From Ruminococcus sp. (GTDB lineage: Bacteria; Bacillota; Clostridia; Oscillospirales; Ruminococcaceae): 64,000 bases of DNA. Under the pieces are notes generated by a model. It had not been told where the DNA came from and made no database searches. It saw only the letters and a program-made list of their open reading frames with translations. Made by a program: the position numbers and the translations under genes. Below, piece after piece: positions 43,800 through 52,312 of this stretch (position 1 is the stretch's first letter; every line of letters begins with the position of its first letter). Where the stretch lies: the NCBI GenBank assembly GCA_015066785.1, contig SVNT01000002.1:248001-312000 (forward strand). The letters are read 5' to 3'.

Positions 43800-44663
43800 A
43801 TGAAACTTTCATCAAAATTCAAGGAAAAAACGGTCTTTTCGTTTGAGGTTTTTCCGCCGAAGAAGACCTCTCCCATTGAGGCGATAAACGGCAATCTCGG
43901 AGAGATTGCGTCACTCTGCCCCGATTACATAAGCGTTACATACAGCGCAGGCGGAAGCGGTAACACCTCCGCTACAAGCGAAATTGCGTCGCTCATCAAG
44001 GAAAAGCACGGGATTGAGCCTGTAGCACACCTTACCTGCCTGAGATATTCAAAGGACGAAATAAAAAGCACTCTCGACGACCTTTCTTCGCACGGGGTGG
44101 AGAATATCCTTGCCCTCAGAGGCGATGAAAACCCCGACTTTCCGCCGAAGGACGACTTCAGATATGCAAGCGAGCTTGTGACCTTCATAAAGTCATACGG
44201 CGATTTCGATGTTGCGGGTGCCTGCTACCCCGAGGGGCACATAGAGGCTCCCGACGTTGCGACGGATATACTTAACCTCAGAAAAAAAGTTGACGCAGGA
44301 ACAGACTTCCTGATTTCACAGCTTTTCTTCGACAACAGCTATTTCTATGCCTTCCGTGAAAGAATGAAAATTGCGGGAATAAGTGTTCCCGTCGAGGCAG
44401 GAATTATGCCCGTCACGAACAAGAACCAGATTGAGCGTATGGTCACAACCTGCGGAGCGAGTCTTCCGCAGAAGTTCGTAAAGGCGATAAGCCGATACGA
44501 GAACAACCCCGAGGCTCTCCGTGACGCAGGAATTGCCTACGCTATCGACCAGATAGTTGACCTCTTGTCGCAGGGCGTTGAAGGTATTCACCTTTACACG
44601 ATGAATAATCCTTACATTGCCCGCAAGATTACGGAAAGCATCAAGAACCTGATAAATGCATAA
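43800..44663 (+). CDS. metF: Methylenetetrahydrofolate reductase
   Basis: The product is a 287-residue FAD-dependent TIM barrel. Motifs are FSFEVFPPKKTSPIEA, ISVTYSAGGSG, PVAHLTCLRYS, ALRGDENPDF, GACYPEGHIEAPD, DFLISQLFFDNSYFYAF and GIMPVTNKNQIERM. It reduces 5,10-methylene-THF to 5-methyl-THF for methionine synthesis. There is no MetV or RnfC2 gene next to it. The length fits the short catalytic form. A terminator follows. Confidence 0.94.
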   Translation: MKLSSKFKEKTVFSFEVFPPKKTSPIEAINGNLGEIASLCPDYISVTYSAGGSGNTSATSEIASLIKEKHGIEPVAHLTCLRYSKDEIKSTLDDLSSHGVENILALRGDENPDFPPKDDFRYASELVTFIKSYGDFDVAGACYPEGHIEAPDVATDILNLRKKVDAGTDFLISQLFFDNSYFYAFRERMKIAGISVPVEAGIMPVTNKNQIERMVTTCGASLPQKFVKAISRYENNPEALRDAGIAYAIDQIVDLLSQGVEGIHLYTMNNPYIARKITESIKNLINA

Positions 44664-44673
44664 AAAACGACAA

Positions 44674-44712
44674 AAAGCCACAGGAGAACAGCCTCCCGTG
44701 GCTTTATTTTTG
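44674..44712 (+). terminator. Terminator of metF
   Basis: The hairpin AAAGCCAC.../...GTGGCTTT with an inner GGAG/CTCC pairing is followed by ATTTTTG. Confidence 0.8.
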
Positions 44713-44744
44713 TATATTTTACATCGAATTATACAAATAGTATA

Positions 44745-45314
44745 CTAAAACGCAATTATTCCGAGGTGTTCAAGCAGGATTTTTGAGCCTATGAGGATTA
44801 GGATAACTCCTCCCGCAAGTTCGGCTTTTGACTTCCATTTGTCGCCGAAGATACTTCCGATTTTCACTCCCGCTGCGGAGAGGATAAAGGTCGTCGCACC
44901 GATGAACGAAACCGCAGGGATTATATTCACCGACAGGCAGGCGAAGGTTATTCCGACTGCGAGTGCGTCGATACTCGTGGCAATCGCCATAAGCAGCATA
45001 GGCTTGAAGGCGAGCGAGGCGTCAGCGCCGTCGTCGTCATCTTTTGAAAGAGCCTCCCGTATCATATTTCCGCCTATCAGTGCAAGTAGCACGAATGCTA
45101 CCCAGTGGTCGACGGCTTTTATGTACTGTTCGAATGTGCTGCCGAGGAAATATCCCAGAAGCGGCATAAGTGCCTGAAACCCTCCGAACCAGAGGCCGAC
45201 AACCGCCATTTTCCCGATGGTGATTTTCTTCATCGAAAGCCCTTTGCACACCGATACGGCGAATGCGTCCATTGATAGCCCGACGGCTATCATAAGCAGT
45301 TCAACAATTCCCAT
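44745..45314 (-). CDS. mntP: Manganese efflux pump MntP
   Basis: The product has 189 residues and six membrane segments in two related halves. The conserved acidic residues are in [15 protein letters not shown] and in the second half [15 protein letters not shown]. An acidic loop ([11 protein letters not shown]) lies between them. MntP exports Mn2+. The gene is preceded by a yybP-ykoY riboswitch, the manganese sensor that normally controls this gene, which supports the call. AAGGAGAG precedes the ATG. Confidence 0.93.
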   Translation of the reverse strand: MGIVELLMIAVGLSMDAFAVSVCKGLSMKKITIGKMAVVGLWFGGFQALMPLLGYFLGSTFEQYIKAVDHWVAFVLLALIGGNMIREALSKDDDDGADASLAFKPMLLMAIATSIDALAVGITFACLSVNIIPAVSFIGATTFILSAAGVKIGSIFGDKWKSKAELAGGVILILIGSKILLEHLGIIAF

Positions 45315-45356
45315 AGAAAAATCTCTCCTTATAAGTTTTTCGGCCGTATGGGCAAC

Positions 45357-45394
45357 AAAAAAAGACCATACGCAGCCGTGACTGTGTATGAGTC
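45357..45394 (-). terminator. Riboswitch expression platform terminator before mntP
   Basis: On the minus strand GACTCATACACAG pairs with CTGCGTATGGTC and is followed by seven T. The left arm contains the end of the aptamer (GAGACT), so closing of the aptamer with Mn2+ would prevent terminator formation. Confidence 0.75.
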
Positions 45395-45490
45395 TCGTTA
45401 ATTAAGGCAAGCCAGATGTATGTCATCAGTATGTTGACTTGCCGCATATTCGATATGCCAACTACTCCCTCGGGTACAGGAAGTAGTCTA
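45385..45490 (-). promoter_or_regulatory. yybP-ykoY manganese riboswitch
   Basis: On the minus strand the aptamer has the conserved GGGAGTAG (near 45462-45470), a left helix, GTCAACATACTGATGACATA, CTGGCTTGCC, and the closing CGAGACT (45390-45396). These are the L1 and L3 landmarks of the class, which binds Mn2+ and turns on efflux genes. The boundaries are approximate. Confidence 0.85.
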
Positions 45491-45539
45491 GCACATTTTC
45501 ATTCCGCTGTCAAGACTGTTTAAAGTATATTCGTCTTGT

Positions 45540-46213
45540 GCGAAAAAAATTCGCAGGGAACTCCTGTGGGCAAGGGGCGAGGCGCCCCAGCCAATTCGCA
45601 CCGTTGCGGTGAGCCACCGCTGGCAAGCGTATCGTACAAGTCAAGTAGGGTGAGTTTTTCGCTCGGTGACGGTAGAAATGACAGACTAAAAGAAAAAGGG
45701 TACTGGATTTTTTCAGTACCCTTTAGTTATTGTTCAGAGAGTTTCGCACTCTGCGGAGTGCGACCTACTTTTTGTTTCGCAAAAAAGTAGGCAAAATGCG
45801 ACTGCTCGCCGCAGAGGCTACATTTTCCCCGCCGACGTTGCGGCGGTTGAAAATGTTGTCGCTATATCCGTGCGGGAGAACAATTGTCCCGCGCCCTTAG
45901 CTAGCCCTGCCAATGCGCCCGCACGGAGTGTTCTCAACCCGCACTAATTTTTCTTGCCGACCAGCAAGAAAAACCGATACAACTGATTTAACCGCATAAG
46001 AGAGATAACTCCCAGTGAAATATTTTTTTACTGCCTCTTGCGGAAAAAGATACAACGATTTTTTGTTAAAGTGAGCGTATGCGAACGGTATCACAAAAAA
46101 TCGTAAGCCCTCTGCAAGAGTGTGTCTTTGATACTTTCTGCACAAGCAGAAAGTATATCCCTCTGCGGTGACTCACCGCAAAAAAAGGGTACTGAAAATT
46201 TTTCAGTACCCTT
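45540..46213. repeat. Hairpin-dense non-coding stretch
   Basis: The stretch contains at least nine palindromes and no credible gene. At each end there is the same pair in the same order: GCGGTGA-x-CACCGC (45606-45620 and about 46165-46179) followed by an AGGGTACTG/CAGTACCCT hairpin (45695-45724 and 46185-46213). Between them lie TCGCACTC/GAGTGCGA, CCTACTTTTT/AAAAAGTAGG, CATTTTC/GAAAATG, GCGGGA/TCCCGC, TTTTTCTTGC/GCAAGAAAAA, ACGATTTTTTGT/ACAAAAAATCGT and ATACTTTCTGC/GCAGAAAGTAT. The last hairpin (46185-46213) serves as terminator of the HD gene on the minus strand. The rest looks like accumulated repeats or a structured RNA. Confidence 0.6.
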
Positions 46214-46217
46214 CCGA

Positions 46218-46766
46218 TTATATATTTCTTGAATCAATGATTTTCTGCACGAGTGCCTCACTCACACGGGTGAGGGATGTGATTCTCTTCACAAACAGCA
46301 TACGGCAGAGGCCCGACATTTCCATGAGAGCCGCAACCTTGTCCATAATGCAGACAACCAGCCCTTCGGGAGATGACGGAGGAATAGGCGTCAGCGGGAA
46401 CATATGGCGGTGTATGATGTTGGATTCGAGCGAAGAAAGCTCAAAAAATCTGCTTGCGTTGTCAAGAGCTTTTTTCGGGTGTGTAAATCCGTGAAGCTTG
46501 AGAATTTCCCTTGCGTTCGTTATGTTTATCTCAAGGTCGTGCCAGTCGTAGAGGTAGAGGTCGTGCAATAACCCTCCCCTTGCGGCAGCGTAGTAGTTAA
46601 GACCGAGGCGCTTGCATATGCTGAAGCTCATATACGAAACGAGAATGCAATGCTCAAGCGTGGTTGTGTTTCCGTGCTGGATGTATTCGGACATCTGCTG
46701 TACCTTGTCACTCTCAAGCAGGTCATGTACACAGCAACGGAATTGAATGTAGTTATTTAAAGCCAT
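46218..46766 (-). CDS. HD-domain phosphohydrolase-like protein
   Basis: The product has 182 residues. The HD signature is HCILVSYMSFSICKRL...RGGLLHDLYLYDW, with the metal-binding His-Asp pair, and a further His pair (IIHRHMFPLTPIPPSSPEG) as in the YfbR/uncharacterised HD family of Clostridia. It is probably a metal-dependent hydrolase of a nucleotide or similar phosphate; substrate unknown. Monocistronic, cytoplasmic, with a terminator directly after it. Confidence 0.82.
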   Translation of the reverse strand: MALNNYIQFRCCVHDLLESDKVQQMSEYIQHGNTTTLEHCILVSYMSFSICKRLGLNYYAAARGGLLHDLYLYDWHDLEINITNAREILKLHGFTHPKKALDNASRFFELSSLESNIIHRHMFPLTPIPPSSPEGLVVCIMDKVAALMEMSGLCRMLFVKRITSLTRVSEALVQKIIDSRNI

Positions 46767-46949
46767 ACTGCACTTCCTTACAAAATGTAGACGGGATTAA
46801 TCTTTATCGTACGACTAAAATTATACTCCCGAATTACGCTAAAGTCAATAGAATAATTTTGTTATCCGACAAAATAATATGTAAATTTTAATGCGTTTTT
46901 TCCTCTCTGTACAGAGATATTACAATATTGTTTCAATTTTCAGTATTTA

Positions 46950-46978
46950 TTGAAAAAATTGCCGTTATGATGTACTAT
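46950..46978 (+). promoter_or_regulatory. Possible promoter of the glycan operon
   Basis: TTGAAA (46950-46955), 17 bases, TACTAT (46973-46978), about 70 bases before the glycosyltransferase start. The rest of the gap between 46767 and 47046 is AT-rich with nothing recognisable. Confidence 0.45.
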
Positions 46979-47046
46979 GTATGATAGGGAAAAAATACGC
47001 TGAAAAAGAAAAAATGAAAAATAAAAAAACGGGAAGGTAAGAAAAA

Positions 47047-48093
47047 ATGAATATCTGTGCAATAGTACCGTCGCTGAATCCCGACGAAAAACTGCTCGAT
47101 GTGGTAAAGGGGCTCAGGGACAAGAACTACCGCCATATCATTCTTGTGAATGACGGAAGTGAAAAATCCGACTATTTCGATATGCTTGCGGGGGAGGACT
47201 GCACAGTTCTCACCCACGAGGTAAACAAGGGAAAGGGCCGTGCGCTCAAAACCGCATTTGAATACTATCTCGAGCATTATTCCGATGAATGTGCGGGAGT
47301 GGTACTCTGCGACGGCGACAACCAGCACACTCCCGACGATATATATCGCTGTGCGGAGGCGTTGACCGAGGACAACACAAAGCTGATACTCGGGGTGCGT
47401 GATTTCAACGAGAAGAACGTTCCGCCCAGAAGTCGTTTCGGTAACAAGATGACATCGTTTATGTTCCGTATACTTGCGGGGCTGACGATTACTGATACGC
47501 AGACGGGACTCCGTGCAATCGGCAATGACGGCGTGCGTGAATTTTTAAAGGTAAAGGGCGAGCGTTTTGAATACGAAACAAATATGCTCCTTGAAACCAA
47601 AAGGCTCGGAATGGACATACGGGAAGTGACGATACAGACAATCTACATCGAGGAGAACAAAACCAGCCACTTCCGCCCTATCCGTGATTCGTGGAGTATA
47701 TACAAGATACTCTTCAAATTTGCGTGGGCGTCGATAGCATCGTGCCTTATCGACCTCGGAATTTTCCAGCTGATGATAATGCTGCTTTCGTTTATGGGGG
47801 AAAAGCAGATGATTTTTGCGGCAACCGCAACAGCAAGAGTGGTATCGTCGGTGTTCAACTACATAATGAACTACAAGAAGGTTTTCAGAAGCAGGGAAGG
47901 CATTGCGAAAACCGCCGTGAAATATTACATACTTGCAATTGTGCAGGCGTTTGCGTCATATTACGCCGTGTATCTTCTTTCGTCAATGGCGGGATGGAAT
48001 CCGCTTGTTGCAAAGCTGGTTGTCGACGGAACATTGTTCCTTGTCGGCTTTCAGGTACAGCGTGATATTGTTTTCAACACAAAGAAAAAATAA
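47047..48093 (+). CDS. Family 2 glycosyltransferase fused to GtrA-like membrane domain
   Basis: The product has 348 residues. Residues 1-215 are a GT-A glycosyltransferase of the dolichol-phosphate-mannose synthase type: CAIVPSLNPDEKLLDVVKGL, VLCDGDNQHTPDDIY (DxD region) and DTQTGLRAI. Residues 225-345 are four membrane segments of the GtrA/DPMS family (FAWASIASCLIDLGIFQLM ... VVSSVFNYIMNYKKVF). The fusion suggests one protein makes a polyprenyl-phosphate sugar and flips or presents it at the membrane. The next genes encode exported proteins, so a surface glycan is likely. Confidence 0.9.
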   Translation: MNICAIVPSLNPDEKLLDVVKGLRDKNYRHIILVNDGSEKSDYFDMLAGEDCTVLTHEVNKGKGRALKTAFEYYLEHYSDECAGVVLCDGDNQHTPDDIYRCAEALTEDNTKLILGVRDFNEKNVPPRSRFGNKMTSFMFRILAGLTITDTQTGLRAIGNDGVREFLKVKGERFEYETNMLLETKRLGMDIREVTIQTIYIEENKTSHFRPIRDSWSIYKILFKFAWASIASCLIDLGIFQLMIMLLSFMGEKQMIFAATATARVVSSVFNYIMNYKKVFRSREGIAKTAVKYYILAIVQAFASYYAVYLLSSMAGWNPLVAKLVVDGTLFLVGFQVQRDIVFNTKKK

Positions 48094-48113
48094 ATAAGGG
48101 TAAAAGAGAAAAA

Positions 48114-49169
48114 ATGGCTACAAGAATAGATTATGATATGGTGATGACAGGCAAGCAATCCGTGCGCCGCAGGGCAGGGGTTATTGTCGGCAGATTTTTT
48201 GCGATATTCGGGCTTACGCTGTTGTTCATAATAATATTCCTTTTCGGGCTGATAACAATTACATTCAACGGCCCGTCGGTGTCGGCGAGAAACCTTCTCG
48301 TTTCGACGCTTATGGAAACCTCGGCGGCAAAGTTCATCCCGAGAATGTATTTCTCGGAAGAGGAAATACAGACGATAATGGCAGGGAATACTGCCGTTGC
48401 GGTGAATGAAATTTCCGACTCGTCGATGGTGTCGGTTGCAGTAAAGGATAATCCCGACAGCAACATCGAACCGATAGAAATTATTGAAATAAAAGGCTCG
48501 ACCTACAACGGCAAGCTGATGATAGTCCACGACCCGTCGAGAGTTGTTGTTTCAACTTCGGGCGGATACGGAGAGAACGCAAAGGGGCAGACCCTTGCAA
48601 ATCTCGTGGCAAAGGAAAACGCCGTGGCGGGAGTCAATGCAGGCGGCTTTGCCGACGAAAACGGAATGGGTAGCGGCGGGCAGCCCCTCGGGCTTGTAAT
48701 AAAGGACGGAGTTATACTTGCAGGCGCAGAGGTCAGATCCTGCGTTATAGGCTTTGACCGCAACGATACTCTCATCGTCGGCACAATGACGGGATATGAG
48801 GCTCTTGAAAGAGGAATGCGTGACGCTGTATCCTTCGGGCCTGTATTCATAGTAAACGGAAAACGCTCGGACATATACGGTACGGGAGGAGGGCTTAACC
48901 CCCGTACCTGCATAGGACAGACAGCGGACGGCTCAGTTCTTCTTCTGACTATTGACGGGCGGCAGGCGACAAGCCTCGGTGCTACTTACGGCGACTGCAT
49001 AGACATACTTCAGAGCTACGGCGCAATAAACGCCGCAAATCTTGATGGCGGCTCGTCGACCTCGCTCTACTATAACGGAGAATATATAAATGTTTCAGCG
49101 TCGGTTTACGGCCCCCGTGACCTGCCGACAGCATTTGTCGTACTCCCTGAGGAAGGGGGAGCGGAATAA
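48114..49169 (+). CDS. Phosphodiester glycosidase (NAGPA-domain) exported protein
   Basis: The product has 351 residues. One N-terminal membrane segment (FFAIFGLTLLFIIIFLFGLI) is followed by the NAGPA (DUF2233) domain from about residue 145: AGVNAGGFADENGMGSGGQP, RTCIGQTADGSVLLLTIDGR and ANLDGGSSTSLYYNGEYIN. The family cleaves sugar-1-phosphodiester links or acts in exopolysaccharide synthesis. It lies 20 bases after the glycosyltransferase and three before the next gene, so it is probably involved in remodelling the same surface polymer. Confidence 0.9.
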   Translation: MATRIDYDMVMTGKQSVRRRAGVIVGRFFAIFGLTLLFIIIFLFGLITITFNGPSVSARNLLVSTLMETSAAKFIPRMYFSEEEIQTIMAGNTAVAVNEISDSSMVSVAVKDNPDSNIEPIEIIEIKGSTYNGKLMIVHDPSRVVVSTSGGYGENAKGQTLANLVAKENAVAGVNAGGFADENGMGSGGQPLGLVIKDGVILAGAEVRSCVIGFDRNDTLIVGTMTGYEALERGMRDAVSFGPVFIVNGKRSDIYGTGGGLNPRTCIGQTADGSVLLLTIDGRQATSLGATYGDCIDILQSYGAINAANLDGGSSTSLYYNGEYINVSASVYGPRDLPTAFVVLPEEGGAE

Positions 49170-49171
49170 TC

Positions 49172-50230
49172 ATGGCACGCCCTATGAAGAAAAGGAGCAT
49201 TTTTGTTCCCGTAACGATAATAATTTTCACGCTGATATTCATTGCCATACTTCTTGTGTGGGAGTATTTTTATCGCTGGCTTGCAGCCTATGAGGACAGC
49301 CAGCCCTCGTATTACGCCGAGCAGGTTGTTCAGCTTTACCGTGACGGAAAGTTTGAAGAAATTCTGGCTATGCAGGGCGAAACCGTAAACCGCTACAACA
49401 CTATCGACGAATTTTCGGAGTATATTGAAAGAGTATACGGTGATCTTTCGCAGGCGTCGGCGTACAAATCGGGCGTTGATGGAGAGAATGTGATATACAC
49501 CGTCTACACGGGCAACACAAAGCTGTGCGACATCACGCTTTCCCCCGACGGAAATGTGAACGAATACGGCTTTTCGGGCTGGAATGTCACAATGGAAAAA
49601 TTCGATTTCCCGAAAAAATACACGGCGGAGGTCTGCGTTCCGAAGGGAGCGACAGTTTACCTCAACGGTCGTGCTTTAGAGGAGTGGAACCGCATTGACG
49701 GCGGGTATGCCGTGACCGCATACAACGACCTCGACGATAAGACGCTCTGCCCGCAGTTTGAAACATACCGTGTCGCAAATCTTCTGAACGAGCCTGAAAT
49801 CTCGGTGAAGTACAATGACGCAGATATGACGCTGACAAAGGAAAACGGCAAGCTGTTCGCTCTCCCCGAAATCACGGAGGAGATGGAAAAGCAGGCAAAG
49901 GATTTTTCAAGCGAGGTTGCGGTTGAATATGCCCTCTACGGTATAATCGAGCGTTCCCTCAAGGATATCGAGCCTTACCTCGTCGTCGAGTCGGAATATT
50001 ACAGACGACTGAAATATTTCCAGAACGACTGGTATGTAAACAACGGCTTTTCGCACAGCGACATTGTGCACGAAAACCTCAGATATTACGACGATGAGCA
50101 TTATTCGGTGAGGGTTTCGTTCACATACTATGTAAATATAGGCTATCGTACCAACGAGTATGATGTCTGCTACGATATGTATTTTGTAAAGATAAACAAC
50201 GAGTGGAAGCTCGCAACAATGCAACTCTAG
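49172..50230 (+). CDS. Membrane-anchored exported protein of unknown function
   Basis: The product has 352 residues. An N-terminal segment (VPVTIIIFTLIFIAILLVW) anchors it, and the rest is predicted outside. The outside part contains two NTF2-like or penicillin-binding-protein dimerisation-like stretches (YYAEQVVQLYRDGKFEEILAM near the start; YYRRLKYFQNDWYVNNGFSH near the end). No catalytic motif is seen. It is flanked by the NAGPA gene (three bases upstream) and glgB (ten bases downstream), so it is part of the glycan operon. Confidence 0.75.
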   Translation: MARPMKKRSIFVPVTIIIFTLIFIAILLVWEYFYRWLAAYEDSQPSYYAEQVVQLYRDGKFEEILAMQGETVNRYNTIDEFSEYIERVYGDLSQASAYKSGVDGENVIYTVYTGNTKLCDITLSPDGNVNEYGFSGWNVTMEKFDFPKKYTAEVCVPKGATVYLNGRALEEWNRIDGGYAVTAYNDLDDKTLCPQFETYRVANLLNEPEISVKYNDADMTLTKENGKLFALPEITEEMEKQAKDFSSEVAVEYALYGIIERSLKDIEPYLVVESEYYRRLKYFQNDWYVNNGFSHSDIVHENLRYYDDEHYSVRVSFTYYVNIGYRTNEYDVCYDMYFVKINNEWKLATMQL

Positions 50231-50240
50231 GGAGGATTAT

Positions 50241-52019
50241 ATGTACAGGAGCATCTGTGAAGCACTTGAAGGCAGTTCGCTTTCGGCGTACGAGGTTTTC
50301 GGTGCACACCCCGATGATAACGGCGTGCGTTTTACCGTGTATGCCCCGAATGCCGTATCGGTTGCCGTAATCGGTGATTTCAACGGCTGGACTGACAGCC
50401 TTATGGTGCGTACCGATAACGGCGTCTGGACTTCTTATGTAAACGGGGCAAAGCAGGGCGACCTGTACAAATACCGCATAAAAACGGCAGACGGCGAAGT
50501 CTTCGACCGTGCCGACCCCTTTGCATTCTTCAGCGAAAAAAGACCCGATACAGCCTCGGTGGTTTACGACATCGGCGGATATGAATGGACAGACTCCGAC
50601 TGGGTAAAAAAGCGTAGCAAGAATTTCTCCGCACCGCTTAACATATACGAAGTACACGCAGGCTCGTGGAAGAAAAAATCGGGTGAATTTATGACCTATA
50701 CCGAGCTTGCCGACGAGCTTATTCCGTACACGAAGGAAATCGGCGCTACGCACATCGAACTCCTGCCGATTACGGAGCATCCGTTTGACGGCTCGTGGGG
50801 TTATCAGTCGTCGGGATATTTCTCGGCAACCTCACGCTACGGAAATCCGCACGGGCTTATGCAGTTCATCGACCGCTGTCACGCCGAGGAGATAGGCGTT
50901 ATCCTCGATTTTGTCCCCGTGCATTTCGTTGGGGATTACTTCGCCCTTGCAAAATTCGACGGCGGATATATATACGAAAGCGATTATGACGATATGCGCA
51001 ACAGCCGGTGGGGAACGGTACTGTTCGACTTCACAAAGCCGTATGTTGTGAGCTTTCTGCGCTCTGCGCTCGAATTCTGGATAACGGAGTATCACATAGA
51101 CGGTATCAGATTTGACGCCGTTTCAAATATGATTTACCGCAACGGCGAAAGCAACTGCGGTATAAACGAAAGCGGAATATGGTTCCTGAAATACACAAAC
51201 TACACCCTTTCAAAGCGTCACCCCGATGTTATGCTGATAGCGGAGGATTCCTCCGTTTTCGGAAAAGTCACAACCCCCGTCGAATACGGCGGACTCGGTT
51301 TCGACTACAAGTGGGAGCTTGGTTGGATGAACAACACCCTGAACTTCCTCTCACTTCCGCCTGAACGCAGACGGGGAAAGAGCAGTGCCATAGACCACTC
51401 GATGAGCTATTTCTACAACGAAAATTATCTTCTTCCGCTGTCGCACGACGAGGTCGTTCACGGGAAGAAATCCCTCCTCGAAAAGATGTACGGCAGTAAT
51501 GAGGAAAAACTCGCACAGCTCCGACTTCTTTATCTGTATATGTTCTCTCATCCGGGCAAAAAACTTCTGTTTATGGGAAGCGAGCTTGCCTCCCACAGAG
51601 AATGGAACGAGGCGGCGGAGCTTGAGTGGGAAAACCTTTCCTCTCCCGACGGGGAAGAAATCTCCCGTTTCGTGCGTGAGCTTTACCGCATTTACCGCAG
51701 TGAGCGTGCATTGTACGAATGTGATTTCGACAACCGCAAATTCAAGTGGCTGGATTTCAGCGGCAGGAATTGTGCGTTCTCCTACACACGATATGACAAC
51801 GACGGAAAACGCCTGTTCTTCGTGCTGAATTTCTCAAACGAAAAGATAAAGTACAACCTCAATACCGACAGGGCAAAGGGGTTTGAAGTCCTGCTCGACA
51901 CCGACAGCAAGGCTTTCGGCGGCGGGGGAGAGTTTGCTCTCGGCAACAAGATAAATATGGGCAGACTTGAAATCAGCCTGCCTGCATATTCGGGCGTGAT
52001 GCTCAGAGAAAAAGAATAG
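50241..52019 (+). CDS. glgB: 1,4-alpha-glucan branching enzyme
   Basis: The product has 592 residues with a CBM48 domain (about 15-105: FGAHPDDNGVRFTVYAPNA) and a GH13 barrel. Motifs are ELLPITEHPFDGSWGYQ, LDFVPVHF, HIDGIRFDAVSNM (nucleophile Asp), MLIAEDSS (acid/base Glu) and LPLSHDEVVHGKKSL (third Asp). It makes alpha-1,6 branches in glycogen. It is shorter than the 730-residue enterobacterial form because it lacks the extra N-terminal domain. It is odd that it is the last gene of an export/glycan operon rather than in a glgCDAP cluster. GGAGG precedes the ATG. Confidence 0.94.
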   Translation: MYRSICEALEGSSLSAYEVFGAHPDDNGVRFTVYAPNAVSVAVIGDFNGWTDSLMVRTDNGVWTSYVNGAKQGDLYKYRIKTADGEVFDRADPFAFFSEKRPDTASVVYDIGGYEWTDSDWVKKRSKNFSAPLNIYEVHAGSWKKKSGEFMTYTELADELIPYTKEIGATHIELLPITEHPFDGSWGYQSSGYFSATSRYGNPHGLMQFIDRCHAEEIGVILDFVPVHFVGDYFALAKFDGGYIYESDYDDMRNSRWGTVLFDFTKPYVVSFLRSALEFWITEYHIDGIRFDAVSNMIYRNGESNCGINESGIWFLKYTNYTLSKRHPDVMLIAEDSSVFGKVTTPVEYGGLGFDYKWELGWMNNTLNFLSLPPERRRGKSSAIDHSMSYFYNENYLLPLSHDEVVHGKKSLLEKMYGSNEEKLAQLRLLYLYMFSHPGKKLLFMGSELASHREWNEAAELEWENLSSPDGEEISRFVRELYRIYRSERALYECDFDNRKFKWLDFSGRNCAFSYTRYDNDGKRLFFVLNFSNEKIKYNLNTDRAKGFEVLLDTDSKAFGGGGEFALGNKINMGRLEISLPAYSGVMLREKE

Positions 52020-52050
52020 CCATACAATAAAAACCGTTCATTTTTAATGG

Positions 52051-52272
52051 CAGTATTCATACAGAAACTATATGTATTTATTGAGGGGAATCTTTCTGAA
52101 GAAAGGTTCCCCTCAAACTCCCCTTCAAAGACTTTAAAGCTAAAAGCAAGTCCATAGGGATTAATCCCTATGGACTTGCTTTTAAATCTGAAGTTTTCGG
52201 AAAGGAGTCTGAGGAAAAACCTTTTTCAAAAGGGTTTTCCTCAGTAGTACATAAAATTCTATACGGATATCA
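52051..52272. mobile_element. Palindromic miniature element, copy C (222 bp)
   Basis: The element has the same three hairpins as copy A, in the same order: GAGGGGAA.../...TTCCCCTC (52083-52114), GTCCATAGGG/CCCTATGGAC (52150-52174), and GAGGAAAAACC/GGGTTTTCCTC (52211-52242). The ends GTATTCATACAGAA and TTCTATACGGATATC form an imperfect terminal inverted repeat. It sits precisely in the loop of a perfect 22-bp inverted repeat (52029-52050 and 52273-52294) between the convergent genes glgB and the antiporter gene. Non-coding. Confidence 0.8.
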
Positions 52273-52312
52273 CCATTAAAAATGAACGGTTTTTATTCTG
52301 CGGATAGTTTTT

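Noticed and set aside
42884-43894. A 336-codon frame on the minus strand
   Set aside because: It runs antisense through three plus-strand genes with good ribosome sites and has no recognisable domain.
45536-45790. An 84-codon frame in the hairpin-rich stretch
   Set aside because: It has no ribosome site, an odd composition and runs through two strong palindromes; it is not supported as a gene.
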